The notes beneath the pieces were generated by a model. It ran no database searches. It was not told the DNA's origin and saw only the letters and a program-made list of their open reading frames with translations. Made by a program: the position numbers and the translations under genes. 64,000 nt of DNA from Marivita sp003149565 (lineage in GTDB: Bacteria > Pseudomonadota > Alphaproteobacteria > Rhodobacterales > Rhodobacteraceae). The stretch lies in the NCBI RefSeq assembly GCF_965216415.1, contig NZ_CBDCFU010000002.1; one strand, 5' to 3'. The number at the start of each line of letters is the position of its first letter. The first letter of the stretch is position 1. This document shows, in pieces, positions 25,966 through 36,041 of the stretch.

Positions 25966-27225
25966 TCACTTTCCCAGCTTGTCGATCATCGCTTGCGTTA
26001 TCAGGCAAACGCCGTTCTCAGTCCGGCGGAACCGCTTGGCGTCTTCCTTGGGGTCTTCACCGACGATCAGCCCCGGCGGGATTTTCACGCCCCGGTCAAG
26101 GATCACGTTCTTGAGGTACGCACGGCGGCCAACCTCGGCATAGGGCAGGGCGACCACGCCTTCGAGCTGCGAATAGGAGTGTGTCTTGACGCCGGTAAAA
26201 AGCAGGCAGCGATATAGCGACGAGCCCGAAATGATGCACCCACCCGACACCATCGATGACACCGCCTGACCACGGCGGCCTTCCTCGTTGTGGATGAACT
26301 TCGCGGGTGGGGTAAGCTCCGAATAGGTCCAGATTGGCCAGTCGGTTGCGTAAATATCGAGCTTCGGTTCGAAATCCGTCAGGTCGATATTGGCCTGCCA
26401 ATAGGCATCAATGGTTCCCACGTCTCGCCAGTAGGGTTCAGTCTCAAGTCCCGACATCACGCAAGAGCGGCTGAACGGATGCGCCCGCGCGCCACCTTCT
26501 GCGACGATCCCCGGAATGATGTCCTTGCCGAAATCATTTTCCGAGTTTGGATCCTGCGCGTCCTTTTCGAGGATCTCGTAGAGGTATTCGGCCTCGAACA
26601 CGTAGATGCCCATGCTGGCCAGCGACTTGGTTTCGTCGCCCGGCATGGCGGGCGGATCGGCTGGCTTTTCTACGAATTCGAGGATCTTGTCATTGTCATC
26701 CACATGCATGACGCCAAAGCCCTTGGCCTCTTCGCGTGGCACGGCGATGCAGCCCACCGTCACCTTGGCGCCAGAGCGGACATGCTCTTCGATCATGAAG
26801 GAATAGTCCTGCTTGTAGATATGGTCCCCCGCCAGAACGAGCACGTATTTCGGGCCGTAGCCGCGAATGATCGCGATGTTCTGGGTCACGGCATCTGCGG
26901 TGCCCTTATACCAATTGTCCTCGTTGATCTGTTGCGAGGCGGGCAGGATATCGAGCGACTCATTGCGCTCTGCCCGGAAGAAGCTCCAGCCGCGCTGCAT
27001 GTGCCGAATCAGGCTATGCGCTTTGTACTGTGTTGCGACGCCGATCCGCCGGATGCCCGAGTTCACCGCGTTGGACAGGGCAAAGTCGATGATGCGGGTC
27101 TTGCCGCCGAAATAGACGGCGGGTTTGGCGCGGATGTCGGTCATTTCCTTCAGGCGGCTCCCCCGACCGCCTGCAAGAATGAACGCCATGGATTGTTGCG
27201 CCAGGCTGAACCTGTCTTCCTTCAT
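25966..27225 (-). CDS. glgC: Glucose-1-phosphate adenylyltransferase
   Basis: This is the 419-residue ADP-glucose pyrophosphorylase, the committed step of glycogen synthesis. The nucleotidyltransferase loop is FILAGGRGSRLKEMTDIRAK with KPAVYFGGKTRIIDFAL; later come VLVLAGDHIYKQDY and the left-handed beta-helix C-terminus (GGCIISGSSLYRC). In this family fructose-6-phosphate or fructose-1,6-bisphosphate usually activates the enzyme. The start has GGGGGAG upstream, and the gene follows glgB by 27 bp. Confidence 0.96.
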   Translation of the reverse strand: MKEDRFSLAQQSMAFILAGGRGSRLKEMTDIRAKPAVYFGGKTRIIDFALSNAVNSGIRRIGVATQYKAHSLIRHMQRGWSFFRAERNESLDILPASQQINEDNWYKGTADAVTQNIAIIRGYGPKYVLVLAGDHIYKQDYSFMIEEHVRSGAKVTVGCIAVPREEAKGFGVMHVDDNDKILEFVEKPADPPAMPGDETKSLASMGIYVFEAEYLYEILEKDAQDPNSENDFGKDIIPGIVAEGGARAHPFSRSCVMSGLETEPYWRDVGTIDAYWQANIDLTDFEPKLDIYATDWPIWTYSELTPPAKFIHNEEGRRGQAVSSMVSGGCIISGSSLYRCLLFTGVKTHSYSQLEGVVALPYAEVGRRAYLKNVILDRGVKIPPGLIVGEDPKEDAKRFRRTENGVCLITQAMIDKLGK

Positions 27226-27252
27226 GATTTCTCCCCCTTAAATGTCATTCTT

Positions 27253-29460
27253 TCAAACCTCCTCAAGTTGAAAGAAGACTGTGGCCAATGGTGGCACGGT
27301 TATCTCGATTGCATATGGGCAGCCGTGCATGGACTGATCCTGCGTATCAGCGCCTTTGGGCGTGCCTGTGTCGGTACCGCCATAGAGTGCGGCATCGGTA
27401 TTCAGCTTTTCAGCCCAGTGCCCCTTATGCGGGACACCGATGCGATAATTGGTGCGCGGCACCGGTGTGAAGTTCGACACCACCAGAACCGGCGCGCTGC
27501 CGTCCTTGCCGTTGCGCACCCACGAAAACACTGACTCCGCTGCGTTGCCGCCGTCGATCCAGCGGAAGCCGTCTTCGCTGCTGTCTTTCTCGTAGAGCGC
27601 GGGTGTGCTGGCGTAGAGGTGGTTCAGATCGCGCACGAGGTTCTTTACGCCTTGATGCGGCGGATATTCCAACAAGTGCCAGTCCAGACTGGTTTCGTTG
27701 TTCCATTCCTGCGCTTGGGCAAATTCGCAACCCATGAACAAAAGCTTCTTGCCGGGATGCCCCCACATGAACCCGTAATACGCCCGTAGATTGGCAAAGC
27801 GCTGCCAATCATCACCGGGCATCTTGCCCAGCATCGAGCCTTTGCCATGCACCACCTCGTCATGGCTGATTGGCAGGATGAAGTTTTCGGAAAACGCGTA
27901 GTGCAGCCCGAAGGTCATTTTGTCGTGGTGGTATTTACGGTTGATCGGGTCTTCGGCCATGTAGCGCAGGGTGTCGTTCATCCACCCCATGTTCCACTTG
28001 AACCCGAATCCCAGACCGCCTGTGCTGGTCGGGGCGCTGACGCCTGGAAAGGCCGTGCTTTCCTCGGCAGCGGTGAGGATGCTGTCATCGGCGGCATAGA
28101 CTGTTTCGTTCATGCGCTGCATGAAGGCGATGGCCTCAAGGTTCTCGCGCCCGCCATGCTTGTTGGGGACCCATTCCCCCTCTTTGCGCGAATAATCGCG
28201 GTAGAGCATGGAGGCCACGGCATCCACGCGCAGACCGTCGATGTGATATTCCTCGAACCAGAACTTCGCGTTGGCGATCAGGAAGTTCTGCACCTCTGTC
28301 CGGCCATAGTTGTAAACCAGCGTGTTCCAGTCAGGGTGGAAGCCTTCCTTGGGATCCGCATGTTCGTAAAGCGGTGTGCCGTCGAAGCGGCCAAGCCCGT
28401 GCTGATCGGTCGGGAAGTGGCCCGGCACCCAGTCGATGATCAGGCCAAGGCCCGCCTTGTGGCAGGCATCGACAAAGGCGCGAAACTCCTGCGGTGTGCC
28501 AAAACGGGATGTCGGCGCAAAGAGACCCACGGGCTGATAGCCCCATGACCCGCCGAATGGATATTCGGACACGGGTGTGAGTTCGATATGGGTGAAACCC
28601 ATTTCGCGGGCGTAGTCGACCAGCATGGTCGCATGTTCGAGATAGGTCAGCGACCGGTTGCCCTCTTCCGGGACGCGCCGCCAGCTTTCCAGATGCACTT
28701 CGTAGATCGAAATGGGCTGGGCGATCTTGTGCTTTGCCCCGCGCTTGGACAGCCACCCGGCGTCTGACCAGTCATACCCGCGCAAGTCGCGCACGACCGA
28801 GGCGGTGGCAGGTGGAATTTCTGCGCCAAACCCCACGGGGTCAGCCTTGAGCGGCAGCAAATTGCCGGCGCCATCAAGGATTTCGTATTTATAAACGGTG
28901 CCATCGCCGAGGCCAGGCAGGAAAATCTCGTGCACACCCGTCGCGCCACGGCGGCGCATCACGTGGCGGCGGCCATCCCAGCCGTTGAAGTCGCCGACGA
29001 CAGAGACGCGCAAGGCATTCGGAGCCCAAACCGCGAAATGCGTGCCGTTTATGCTTTCATGTGTGCAGACATGCGCTCCAAGTGCATCCCAAAGCTGGTG
29101 ATGTGTGCCTTCGCCCAGAAGGTACTCGTCCATCTCGCCCAGCTTGGGGCCAAAGGCGTAGGCGTCCTGTTCTTCCCACACATGGCTTCCGCGTGTCATG
29201 CGCAGACGGTAGGGAAACCGCTTTTTCCGGCGCGGGATCGCGCCGGCGAACAGGCCGTCTGCCACGCGCTCCAACGTCACCAAGGCCCGCCCGGTTTTGC
29301 TGTCGATCACCTCGACACTGTCGGCCTCGGGTCGCATCGCGCGCATGACCAGAGTGCCAGCCACCTCATGCAGGCCCAACACTGCAAACGGATCACCGTG
29401 CCGCCCCTGCGCAATCGCTTGGGCCGTGGCGTCGTCGATCAGCGCAGCCGCTCCCGTCAT
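27253..29460 (-). CDS. glgB: 1,4-alpha-glucan branching enzyme
   Basis: This 735-residue GH13 branching enzyme introduces alpha-1,6 branches into glycogen. It has the long N-terminus with two CBM48-type modules (FAVLGLHE and FAVWAPNALRVSVVGDFNGW), then the barrel motifs IIDWVPGHFPTDQHGL, GLRVDAVASMLYRDYSRKEG (nucleophile), TAAEESTAFPGV (acid/base) and LPISHDEVVHGKGSM. It overlaps glgP by 4 bp. Confidence 0.96.
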   Translation of the reverse strand: MTGAAALIDDATAQAIAQGRHGDPFAVLGLHEVAGTLVMRAMRPEADSVEVIDSKTGRALVTLERVADGLFAGAIPRRKKRFPYRLRMTRGSHVWEEQDAYAFGPKLGEMDEYLLGEGTHHQLWDALGAHVCTHESINGTHFAVWAPNALRVSVVGDFNGWDGRRHVMRRRGATGVHEIFLPGLGDGTVYKYEILDGAGNLLPLKADPVGFGAEIPPATASVVRDLRGYDWSDAGWLSKRGAKHKIAQPISIYEVHLESWRRVPEEGNRSLTYLEHATMLVDYAREMGFTHIELTPVSEYPFGGSWGYQPVGLFAPTSRFGTPQEFRAFVDACHKAGLGLIIDWVPGHFPTDQHGLGRFDGTPLYEHADPKEGFHPDWNTLVYNYGRTEVQNFLIANAKFWFEEYHIDGLRVDAVASMLYRDYSRKEGEWVPNKHGGRENLEAIAFMQRMNETVYAADDSILTAAEESTAFPGVSAPTSTGGLGFGFKWNMGWMNDTLRYMAEDPINRKYHHDKMTFGLHYAFSENFILPISHDEVVHGKGSMLGKMPGDDWQRFANLRAYYGFMWGHPGKKLLFMGCEFAQAQEWNNETSLDWHLLEYPPHQGVKNLVRDLNHLYASTPALYEKDSSEDGFRWIDGGNAAESVFSWVRNGKDGSAPVLVVSNFTPVPRTNYRIGVPHKGHWAEKLNTDAALYGGTDTGTPKGADTQDQSMHGCPYAIEITVPPLATVFFQLEEV

Positions 29461-31892
29461 GCCGTTCTCCCAAGTTTGGCTTTGGTCAGGCTCTCGGCCC
29501 CCCAGATGTCGCGGGCATAGCCCTTGATCGTGCGGTCCGACGAGAACCAGCCCATGCTTGCCGTATTGACGACCGCCATCGCTGCCCAGTTCGCCGGGTT
29601 GCGATAGGCGGTGTCGGCGCGGCGCTGCGTATCGAAATAGCTGTCGAAATCGCAGGTCACGAGGAAATAATCATGGTCATAAAGCATCCCCACAAGCCCA
29701 TGATAGCGGCTTGGATCGTGCGGTGCAAAACGCCCCTCGGCGATCTGGCCCAGCACCCGTTGCAAACGCGGGCTGGCCTCGATGGCGGCGCGGGAATAGC
29801 CGTGATGGGTGCGGCGCTCCATCACCTCCTGCGCGGTCAGGCCGAAGAGGAAGAAGTTTTCCGACCCGACATGATCGCGGATCTCGACGTTCGCCCCATC
29901 CAGCGTGCCGATGGTCAGCGCACCGTTCAGGGCGAATTTCATATTGCCGGTGCCAGACGCCTCTTTGCCGGCGGTCGAGATCTGTTCCGACAGGTCCGCC
30001 GCAGGGATCAGCCGTTCGGCCATGGTGACGTTGTAGTTGGGTGGATACACGATCTTGAGCTTGTCGCCCGTCACCTCGTCAGCGTTGATCACCGCCGCCA
30101 CGTCATTGATCAGGCGGATGATGTCCTTGGCCACAAAATATCCCGGCGCTGCCTTGCCGCCGAAAATCTTAACGCGGGGAGTCCAGTCTGCGTTCGGGTT
30201 GTCGCGCATGTCGTTCCACAACGCGACAGTTTCCAAAAGGTTCATCAACTGGCGTTTGTATTCGTGGATGCGCTTGATCTGCACGTCGAACATCGCGTCA
30301 GGGTCAAGCGGGACACCCATCGTCTGACCGATCCAGTTGGACAGGTTGACCTTGTTCTCGCGTTTTGAGGCGGTGAAGGCGTCGATGAACGCCGCATCAT
30401 CACGCTTGGATTTGAGCGCGGTCAATTGTTCAAGGTCCGTCACCCAGCCTTCACCGATCGTATCGGTGATAAGGTGCCGCAGCGACGGGTTGCAGCCATA
30501 AAGCCAGCGGCGCGGCGTGATGCCGTTGGTCTGGTTGATGATCCGGTTCGGGTGGATGCGGTGCAGGTCGGCAAAGACCGTTTCCTTGACCAGATCGGTG
30601 TGCAGCGCCGACACGCCGTTGACTTTGTGCGCCATGATGAACGCCAGTTCCCCCATGCGGACATCGCCATGCTCAAGGATGCGCGGGCTGCCGGGGTGTT
30701 CGGTCTGATGTGCATGTTCGATGGCGCGGATGATCTCCATATGGCGCGGCAGGATTCGGCCCATGAGATGTTCGCTCCACCGTTCCAGCGCTTCAGGCAG
30801 AAGCGTGTGGTTGGTGTAGGCCAGACATTTGCGCGCCAGCGGGATCGCCTCGTCCATCGGGATGGCGTGCTCGTCCACCAGAATGCGCACCAGTTCCGGC
30901 CCGGCGATGGCAGGGTGAGTGTCGTTAAGCTGGATCGCCACGTAATCGGGCAGGGCGCGGATGTCGTCGTGATCCTTCAGGTAGCGGCGCAGCAGGTCCA
31001 TGATCGATGCGGCGGTGAAGAAATACTCCTGCTTCAGCCGCAGTTCCTTGCCGCTTTCCGTGGTGTCGTCCGGATAGAGAACGCGGCTGATCGTGCGCGC
31101 CAGCGCCTCGGACCGCCCGGCAGCGAGGTAATCACCGCGATTGAAGCTTTCGAGATCGAACTCCTTGGCGGGTTCCGCCGACCATAGGCGCAGCGTGTTG
31201 CCCCATGCGCCGTTCCAGCCAACCACGGGCGTGTCATGCGCAGTGGCCATCACCACTTCACCGGGGTGCCAATAGGCCTTGCCTTCGTGATGATCGACAT
31301 GCCCGCCAAAGCCGATGCGGTACTGCGATTCCGGGCGCTCGAACTCCCACGCATGACGCTGGGTCAGCCATGTCTCGGGTTTTTCGACCTGCTGGCCCTG
31401 CGCAAAGCTTTGCTCGAACAACCCGTGTTCATAGCGGATACCATAGCCAAAGGCCGGAATGCCCAAGGTCGCCAGCGAATCCATGAAACAGGCGGCCAGC
31501 CGGCCCAGACCACCGTTCCCAAGGGCGGCGTCCGGTTCGTCATGCACGATGGTGTCGAAATCGAGGCCCAGCTCTGACAGCGTTGCTTTGACCGTGTCCT
31601 CCATTCGCAGGTTAGAGATCATGTCCTCGATCAGCCGCCCGATGAGAAACTCCATCGACAGATAATACACCCGCTTTGGTGAGGCCGCGTAGGTTTCCTT
31701 GGTAGAACGAAACCACGTTTCGACCATTTGGTCGCGTAGCACCAGCGACAAAGCGATCCGCCAATCATAGGTCGAGGCGTTTTCGGCATCTTTGCCCAAG
31801 GAGTATTTCAGGCGGTTCAAAATTTCTGTTTTCATGCTCTTCCAGGTCTGGTTCAAGCTTGGGTCAGTGGCGTAGATAGCGCTAACATTCAC
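29457..31892 (-). CDS. glgP: Glycogen phosphorylase
   Basis: This GT35 PLP enzyme of up to 811 residues releases glucose-1-phosphate from glycogen ends. The PLP lysine lies in EASGTGNMKFALNGAL; VDEHAIPMDEA and HIHPNRI-type stretches fit the family. The start is ambiguous: GTG 31892 gives 811 residues, while ATG 31835 (MKTEILNRLKYSLGKD, preceded by GGAAGAGC) gives 792 and begins nearer the usual homology. It is the first gene of the operon; its promoter should lie in 31893-32060, where I see no clear -35/-10 pair. Confidence 0.93.
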   Translation of the reverse strand: MNVSAIYATDPSLNQTWKSMKTEILNRLKYSLGKDAENASTYDWRIALSLVLRDQMVETWFRSTKETYAASPKRVYYLSMEFLIGRLIEDMISNLRMEDTVKATLSELGLDFDTIVHDEPDAALGNGGLGRLAACFMDSLATLGIPAFGYGIRYEHGLFEQSFAQGQQVEKPETWLTQRHAWEFERPESQYRIGFGGHVDHHEGKAYWHPGEVVMATAHDTPVVGWNGAWGNTLRLWSAEPAKEFDLESFNRGDYLAAGRSEALARTISRVLYPDDTTESGKELRLKQEYFFTAASIMDLLRRYLKDHDDIRALPDYVAIQLNDTHPAIAGPELVRILVDEHAIPMDEAIPLARKCLAYTNHTLLPEALERWSEHLMGRILPRHMEIIRAIEHAHQTEHPGSPRILEHGDVRMGELAFIMAHKVNGVSALHTDLVKETVFADLHRIHPNRIINQTNGITPRRWLYGCNPSLRHLITDTIGEGWVTDLEQLTALKSKRDDAAFIDAFTASKRENKVNLSNWIGQTMGVPLDPDAMFDVQIKRIHEYKRQLMNLLETVALWNDMRDNPNADWTPRVKIFGGKAAPGYFVAKDIIRLINDVAAVINADEVTGDKLKIVYPPNYNVTMAERLIPAADLSEQISTAGKEASGTGNMKFALNGALTIGTLDGANVEIRDHVGSENFFLFGLTAQEVMERRTHHGYSRAAIEASPRLQRVLGQIAEGRFAPHDPSRYHGLVGMLYDHDYFLVTCDFDSYFDTQRRADTAYRNPANWAAMAVVNTASMGWFSSDRTIKGYARDIWGAESLTKAKLGRTA

Positions 31893-32060
31893 CCTCTCTT
31901 ATCGCAAATCGCAAAGAACACCATTGCACATATTGCAGGGGTGCCGCGTGATTTCTTCATGTTTAAGGCCCAAGGGTCGCGGGTTTTTACAATGGGATAG
32001 GTTTTGTCGCACGCAGATCAAGCGGTGGAATTGGGACCTAACAGTGACGTTACGCTTGGG

Positions 32061-32771
32061 TCACACAGCGGACAAGCCAAGCTTTTGACGTCCTCGCGCA
32101 TCGAAATTTGCAGGGTCCAGCCAGCGGGTGAACCGCGCTTTCAGGTCGGGCCAGTCGCTGTCGATGATCGAAAACCACGCCGTGTCGCGATTGCGACCCT
32201 TGTAATGCGTCGCCTGCCGGAACGTGCCTTCGTAGGTAAACCCCAACCGTTCGGCGGCACGCCGCGATGGCGCGTTCAGCGCGTCGCATTTCCATTCGTA
32301 GCGGCGATAGCCGAGTTCATCGAACGCGCGCCGCATCATCAGGAACTGAAACTCGGTCGCGGCGCGTGTCTTTTGCAAGGCAGGGGACAGGTTGATGAAT
32401 CCCACCTCGATGCAGGCGCTGGCCGGAGCGATCCGCAGGTAGCTGGCGTGGCCCACGGCCCGGCCATCCACGACGATGGCGTGCATCAACGGATCGTCTT
32501 TCTGGATCGCCTCGCTTAGCCATGCACGGAACTGGGCAGGGTCATGGTAAGGTCCGTTGGGCAGATAGGTCCAGATGCGGTCGTCCAGGTCCGCGCGGAA
32601 TGCGGTGTAGAGGTCATCTGCGTGATCCGCAGACAACGGTACCACAGAACAATATCGCCCCACCATATTGGTGCGCGGTGGCACCGGGCGGGGCGATGTG
32701 TCTGCCAGAGGTAAGCCGACAGGTTGGCCCAGCGCGTTGTCGCGCTGACCGGTGATCAGAGGGTCACTCAC
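32061..32771 (-). CDS. GNAT-family N-acetyltransferase
   Basis: This is a 236-residue protein of the RimJ/RimL-like GNAT group: RIWTYLPNGPYHDPAQFRAW, then IEVGFINLSPALQKTRAATE (acetyl-CoA motif) and ALNAPSRRAAERLGFTYEG. The last pattern is typical of acetyltransferases acting on amines of proteins or small molecules; the substrate is unknown. Its start overlaps the tpa stop by 4 bp, so it is cotranscribed with tpa. Confidence 0.87.
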   Translation of the reverse strand: MSDPLITGQRDNALGQPVGLPLADTSPRPVPPRTNMVGRYCSVVPLSADHADDLYTAFRADLDDRIWTYLPNGPYHDPAQFRAWLSEAIQKDDPLMHAIVVDGRAVGHASYLRIAPASACIEVGFINLSPALQKTRAATEFQFLMMRRAFDELGYRRYEWKCDALNAPSRRAAERLGFTYEGTFRQATHYKGRNRDTAWFSIIDSDWPDLKARFTRWLDPANFDARGRQKLGLSAV

Positions 32772-34156
32772 CCAAATTCGCGTCCCAAAGCCTCATCAAC
32801 CGATGCGATGATCTGGTTGATGTCATCCTTGGTGGCGATCAGCGCCGGGCTGAAGCAGAGCGTGTTGTTGTAGCCGGGCAGGGAGCGGTTGGTCGCGCCG
32901 ATGATGATGCCCTGTTGCATGCAGTCGGCGACAACCTTCTGAACCCGCTTTTCCGCCATCGGCGCACGGGTTTCGCGATCCTCGACCAGTTCGGCACCAA
33001 GGAACAGACCCTTGCCGCGCACGTTGCCGATGACGGTATGCTTGTCCGCCAGCGCGTGCAATTGGTCGAGCATGTATTCGCCCATTGCCGTGGTGTTGTC
33101 GAGCAGGCCTTCATCCTCGATGATGCGCATGTTCTCCAACGCTGCCGCCGGACCTGCTGTGCAACCGCCAAAGGTCGAGATGTCGCGGAAATAGTTCATC
33201 GGATCGTCGGCATTGTCCTTGAACATCGAGAACACGTCCTCGGTCGTCACAAGGCAGGCGATCGCGGCATAGCCCGAGGCCACACCCTTGGCCATCGTCA
33301 CCATGTCCGGCTGCACGCCGTACTGCTGATAGCCGAACCACTTGCCCGTCCGGCCGACACCACAGACCACTTCGTCGATATGAAGCAGGATGTCGTACTT
33401 GCGGCAAATCTCCTGCACGCGGTCCCAGTAGCCCTGCGGCGGAGTGATAACGCCACCACCGGCTGTCACCGGTTCAAGGCAGAGCGCACCCACGGTGTCC
33501 GGCCCCTCGCGCAAGATCACCTGTTCGATCTGATCCGCCGCCCATTCGCCATAGTTCTCGGTCGGTGCACCCTGATCGGCGGCGCGGTATTCAAGGCAAT
33601 GCGGCACGCGCACAAAGCCCGGCGTGAACGGCCCGTACTGCGCGTTGCGCTCGTCCTGACCGCCTGCCGACAGACAGCCGATGGTGGTGCCGTGGTAATC
33701 GCGGTCGCGGTAGAGGATCTTGTGCTTCTGGCCGCCATAACGCTTGTGCGCGATCTGGCGGACCATCTTGAAGGCCTTCTCGTTCGCCTCGGACCCGGAG
33801 TTCGTGTAGTAAACACGGGTCATGCCCGGCATCTTCGAGATCAGCTTTTCCGAGAAAAGCGCGCCCGGGATCGAACCGGCAGACCCTGCGAAATAGTTGA
33901 GCTTAAGCAACTGGTCATACACCGCCTTCGCGATGCTTTCGCGGCCATAGCCCACGTTCACCGTCCAGACACCGCCGGACACGGCATCCAGATGCTCTTT
34001 GCCCTTCTGGTCCCAGACTCGCATGCCTTTGCCTTCGACGATGATCCGGGGATCATTTGTCTCGAACGGCTTGTGCTGAATCAGATGGTGCCAGACATGG
34101 GCGCGGTCAGCTTCGACCACGTGGGAAAGATCGTTTTGGGACAATGTACCGTCCAT
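32768..34156 (-). CDS. tpa: Taurine-pyruvate aminotransferase
   Basis: This 462-residue class III PLP aminotransferase would convert taurine and pyruvate to sulfoacetaldehyde and alanine. It shows YYTNSGSEANEKAFKM, GGQDERNAQYGPFTPGFVRV, LHIDEVVCGVGRTG and the PLP lysine in TMAKGVASGY. Overall sequence and length match Tpa as I know it from roseobacters and Bilophila. I chose ATG 34156 because GGAGG lies 8 bases upstream; GTG 34165 is in frame. No tauR, xsc or taurine transporter genes are adjacent, so other omega-amino acids remain possible substrates. Confidence 0.85.
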   Translation of the reverse strand: MDGTLSQNDLSHVVEADRAHVWHHLIQHKPFETNDPRIIVEGKGMRVWDQKGKEHLDAVSGGVWTVNVGYGRESIAKAVYDQLLKLNYFAGSAGSIPGALFSEKLISKMPGMTRVYYTNSGSEANEKAFKMVRQIAHKRYGGQKHKILYRDRDYHGTTIGCLSAGGQDERNAQYGPFTPGFVRVPHCLEYRAADQGAPTENYGEWAADQIEQVILREGPDTVGALCLEPVTAGGGVITPPQGYWDRVQEICRKYDILLHIDEVVCGVGRTGKWFGYQQYGVQPDMVTMAKGVASGYAAIACLVTTEDVFSMFKDNADDPMNYFRDISTFGGCTAGPAAALENMRIIEDEGLLDNTTAMGEYMLDQLHALADKHTVIGNVRGKGLFLGAELVEDRETRAPMAEKRVQKVVADCMQQGIIIGATNRSLPGYNNTLCFSPALIATKDDINQIIASVDEALGREFG

Positions 34157-34318
34157 GGTCGTCACCTCCGTTTGAGAATCACAATTGGCCAGATGCCTGT
34201 CGGCTCTCTGCTTTGTATATCTTGATCAGATCAAGGATGTGGCGTTAGGGCCAGACATTCGGCACAGATAAGTCCAAATATTGGTCCGGTTCAGCGGTCC
34301 TGCCGTTTGTTTCAGCGT

Positions 34319-35179
34319 CTAGCTGCCATCTCCGGCGGGTGGCTCGCTCGGCGCACCGCTGACCATTCCGGTCAGCGTTTCAACCTGAGTATTCAGCCAG
34401 ATCCGCAGTTGGTCCACCATCGTCACGTAGGATTCGAGAGGCGCTTTCGCCTGCGGTACGGCTTCTGCCAGCTGCGGTGCATAGACGTAGAGCACCGTGC
34501 CTATGACGAAAAACAGAATGGTGTAGAGAAAACCGCGTCCAAAACCGCCGGACGTTTCATCATCGTCGTCGAGATCGGCCTGAACCGAGCGCATCTCCCG
34601 ACGTTCGGTGGAGGCGCGCAGGGTCTGATTGATCTCTTCGACATCGGGCAGCATGTCCCGGCGCGACTTTGGGCGTTCTGAGACAGCCGATGCGGCGGCC
34701 GCCGCAGCCGCTGCGTGCGGGTCTTCGCCCCTCAAACGCTGCATCCTCTCCTGCGCCTGACGCGCCCGCTTGGCGGCCTCGTCTTCAGGTTCCTGCAGTC
34801 CAAGGTCGGGCTGTTCTTCAAGCGCATTGGTTTCCGCCCGACGCGCGCGCGCTTCGAGCTCGGCCTCTTCACGAAGGATGTCTGCCACAGACGGATCAAG
34901 CTCGCGGCGCTTGGGGGGACTCGGTGGGGCGCTGGTGCCCGGCGCAGCTTCCTGGTTCACCGAAGGCCGATCGTCGATATCCGCATCGACTTCGGGATGC
35001 CAGACAGCCTCTTTCGGAGCCTTGGCAGCAGCGGCCATGGCTTCGGGCGTGGCGGTGGTATCACGGGTTTGAAACCATGTGTTCCCACAATTGGAACATT
35101 GGACGTCCCGACCGTCCTCGGGAATGACATCGTCGGGAACTTCGTATTGTGCCCCGCAACTTGGACATTTCAGTCGCAT
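34319..35179 (-). CDS. Zinc-ribbon (MJ0042-type) membrane protein
   Basis: This 286-residue protein begins with a zinc ribbon (CPSCGAQYEVP, then VQCSNCGNTWFQ), continues with about 180 charged, low-complexity residues that look disordered, and has one TM helix near residues 215-235 (GFLYTILFFVIGTVLYVYA), followed by a short tail. Such proteins are widespread in Rhodobacterales beside ftsE; function unknown. It is divergent from ftsE with 184 bp between, which must hold both promoters. Confidence 0.88.
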   Translation of the reverse strand: MRLKCPSCGAQYEVPDDVIPEDGRDVQCSNCGNTWFQTRDTTATPEAMAAAAKAPKEAVWHPEVDADIDDRPSVNQEAAPGTSAPPSPPKRRELDPSVADILREEAELEARARRAETNALEEQPDLGLQEPEDEAAKRARQAQERMQRLRGEDPHAAAAAAAASAVSERPKSRRDMLPDVEEINQTLRASTERREMRSVQADLDDDDETSGGFGRGFLYTILFFVIGTVLYVYAPQLAEAVPQAKAPLESYVTMVDQLRIWLNTQVETLTGMVSGAPSEPPAGDGS

Positions 35180-35363
35180 CTAGCCCGTTGCCTCTACTCG
35201 AACGGCCTTTGATTTTGCGACCGTCCCACGTGCTCTTAGTTGAGCCGGCAGCATAGGCGCGGCAATCCGCATGTAAATGCCTATTCTGACCCGTCCGTCG
35301 CATTGAAACCCTCACGATGCTCAGGCACAACAGCGCCGAACCAGTGTCAGGGACAAGACCGCT

Positions 35364-36041
35364 GTGATCGAGTTGGAAAATGTGGCCTACAGCTATGGCG
35401 GCGGAGAGTTGTTGACGGACATGACACTGAGTGTCGCTCCGGGATCATTTCACTTTCTCACCGGGCCGTCTGGATCGGGCAAAACCACCTTTCTGAAGCT
35501 GTGCTACGGTGCGCTGCAGGCCACCGGCGGGCATGTGCGTCTGTTCGACCGCGACGTGCGCGGGCTCAGCCGGGACGACGTGGCGCTTCTGCGCCGCAAG
35601 ATCGGGGTGGTGCATCAGGACTGCCAGTTCCTTGACCATTTGCCTGTCACCGAAAATCTCGCCCTGCCGCTGACCGTTTCGGGGCAGGACCCCAATGCGT
35701 CCGACGCCAATCTGAAAGAGCTTCTGGCCTGGGTCGGGCTGACATCGCGCGCCAATGCGCTACCGCCGGAACTGTCGGGTGGCGAACGCCAGCGAGCGGC
35801 CCTGGCCCGCGCGGTTATCATGTCGCCGGATGTGATCCTTGCGGATGAACCAACCGGAAATATCGACTGGGAGATGTCGCAGCGTCTGCTGACACTGCTC
35901 GTCGAATTGAACCGGATGGGCAAAACCATCCTGGTTGCCACGCACGATCTTGGCCTGATCCGGGCGGCCAAGGCACAGGTGCAGACGCGTGTGCTGCGTA
36001 TTTCGAACCGAAGGCTGCAGATGGCGGGGGCCGATCTATGA
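35364..36041 (+). CDS. ftsE: Cell division ATP-binding protein FtsE
   Basis: This 225-residue ABC ATPase has Walker A GPSGSGKTTFL, Q-loop VVHQDCQFLDHL, signature LSGGERQR and Walker B VILADEPTGNID, the FtsE-type DEPTGNID. With FtsX it controls septal peptidoglycan hydrolysis at the divisome. The start is GTG (GTGATCGAG). It overlaps ftsX by 4 bp. Confidence 0.94.
   Translation: MIELENVAYSYGGGELLTDMTLSVAPGSFHFLTGPSGSGKTTFLKLCYGALQATGGHVRLFDRDVRGLSRDDVALLRRKIGVVHQDCQFLDHLPVTENLALPLTVSGQDPNASDANLKELLAWVGLTSRANALPPELSGGERQRAALARAVIMSPDVILADEPTGNIDWEMSQRLLTLLVELNRMGKTILVATHDLGLIRAAKAQVQTRVLRISNRRLQMAGADL

Noticed and set aside
26290..27534. A 414-codon open frame opposite glgC and glgB
   Set aside because: It spans the ends of two well-supported genes on the other strand and shows no homology.
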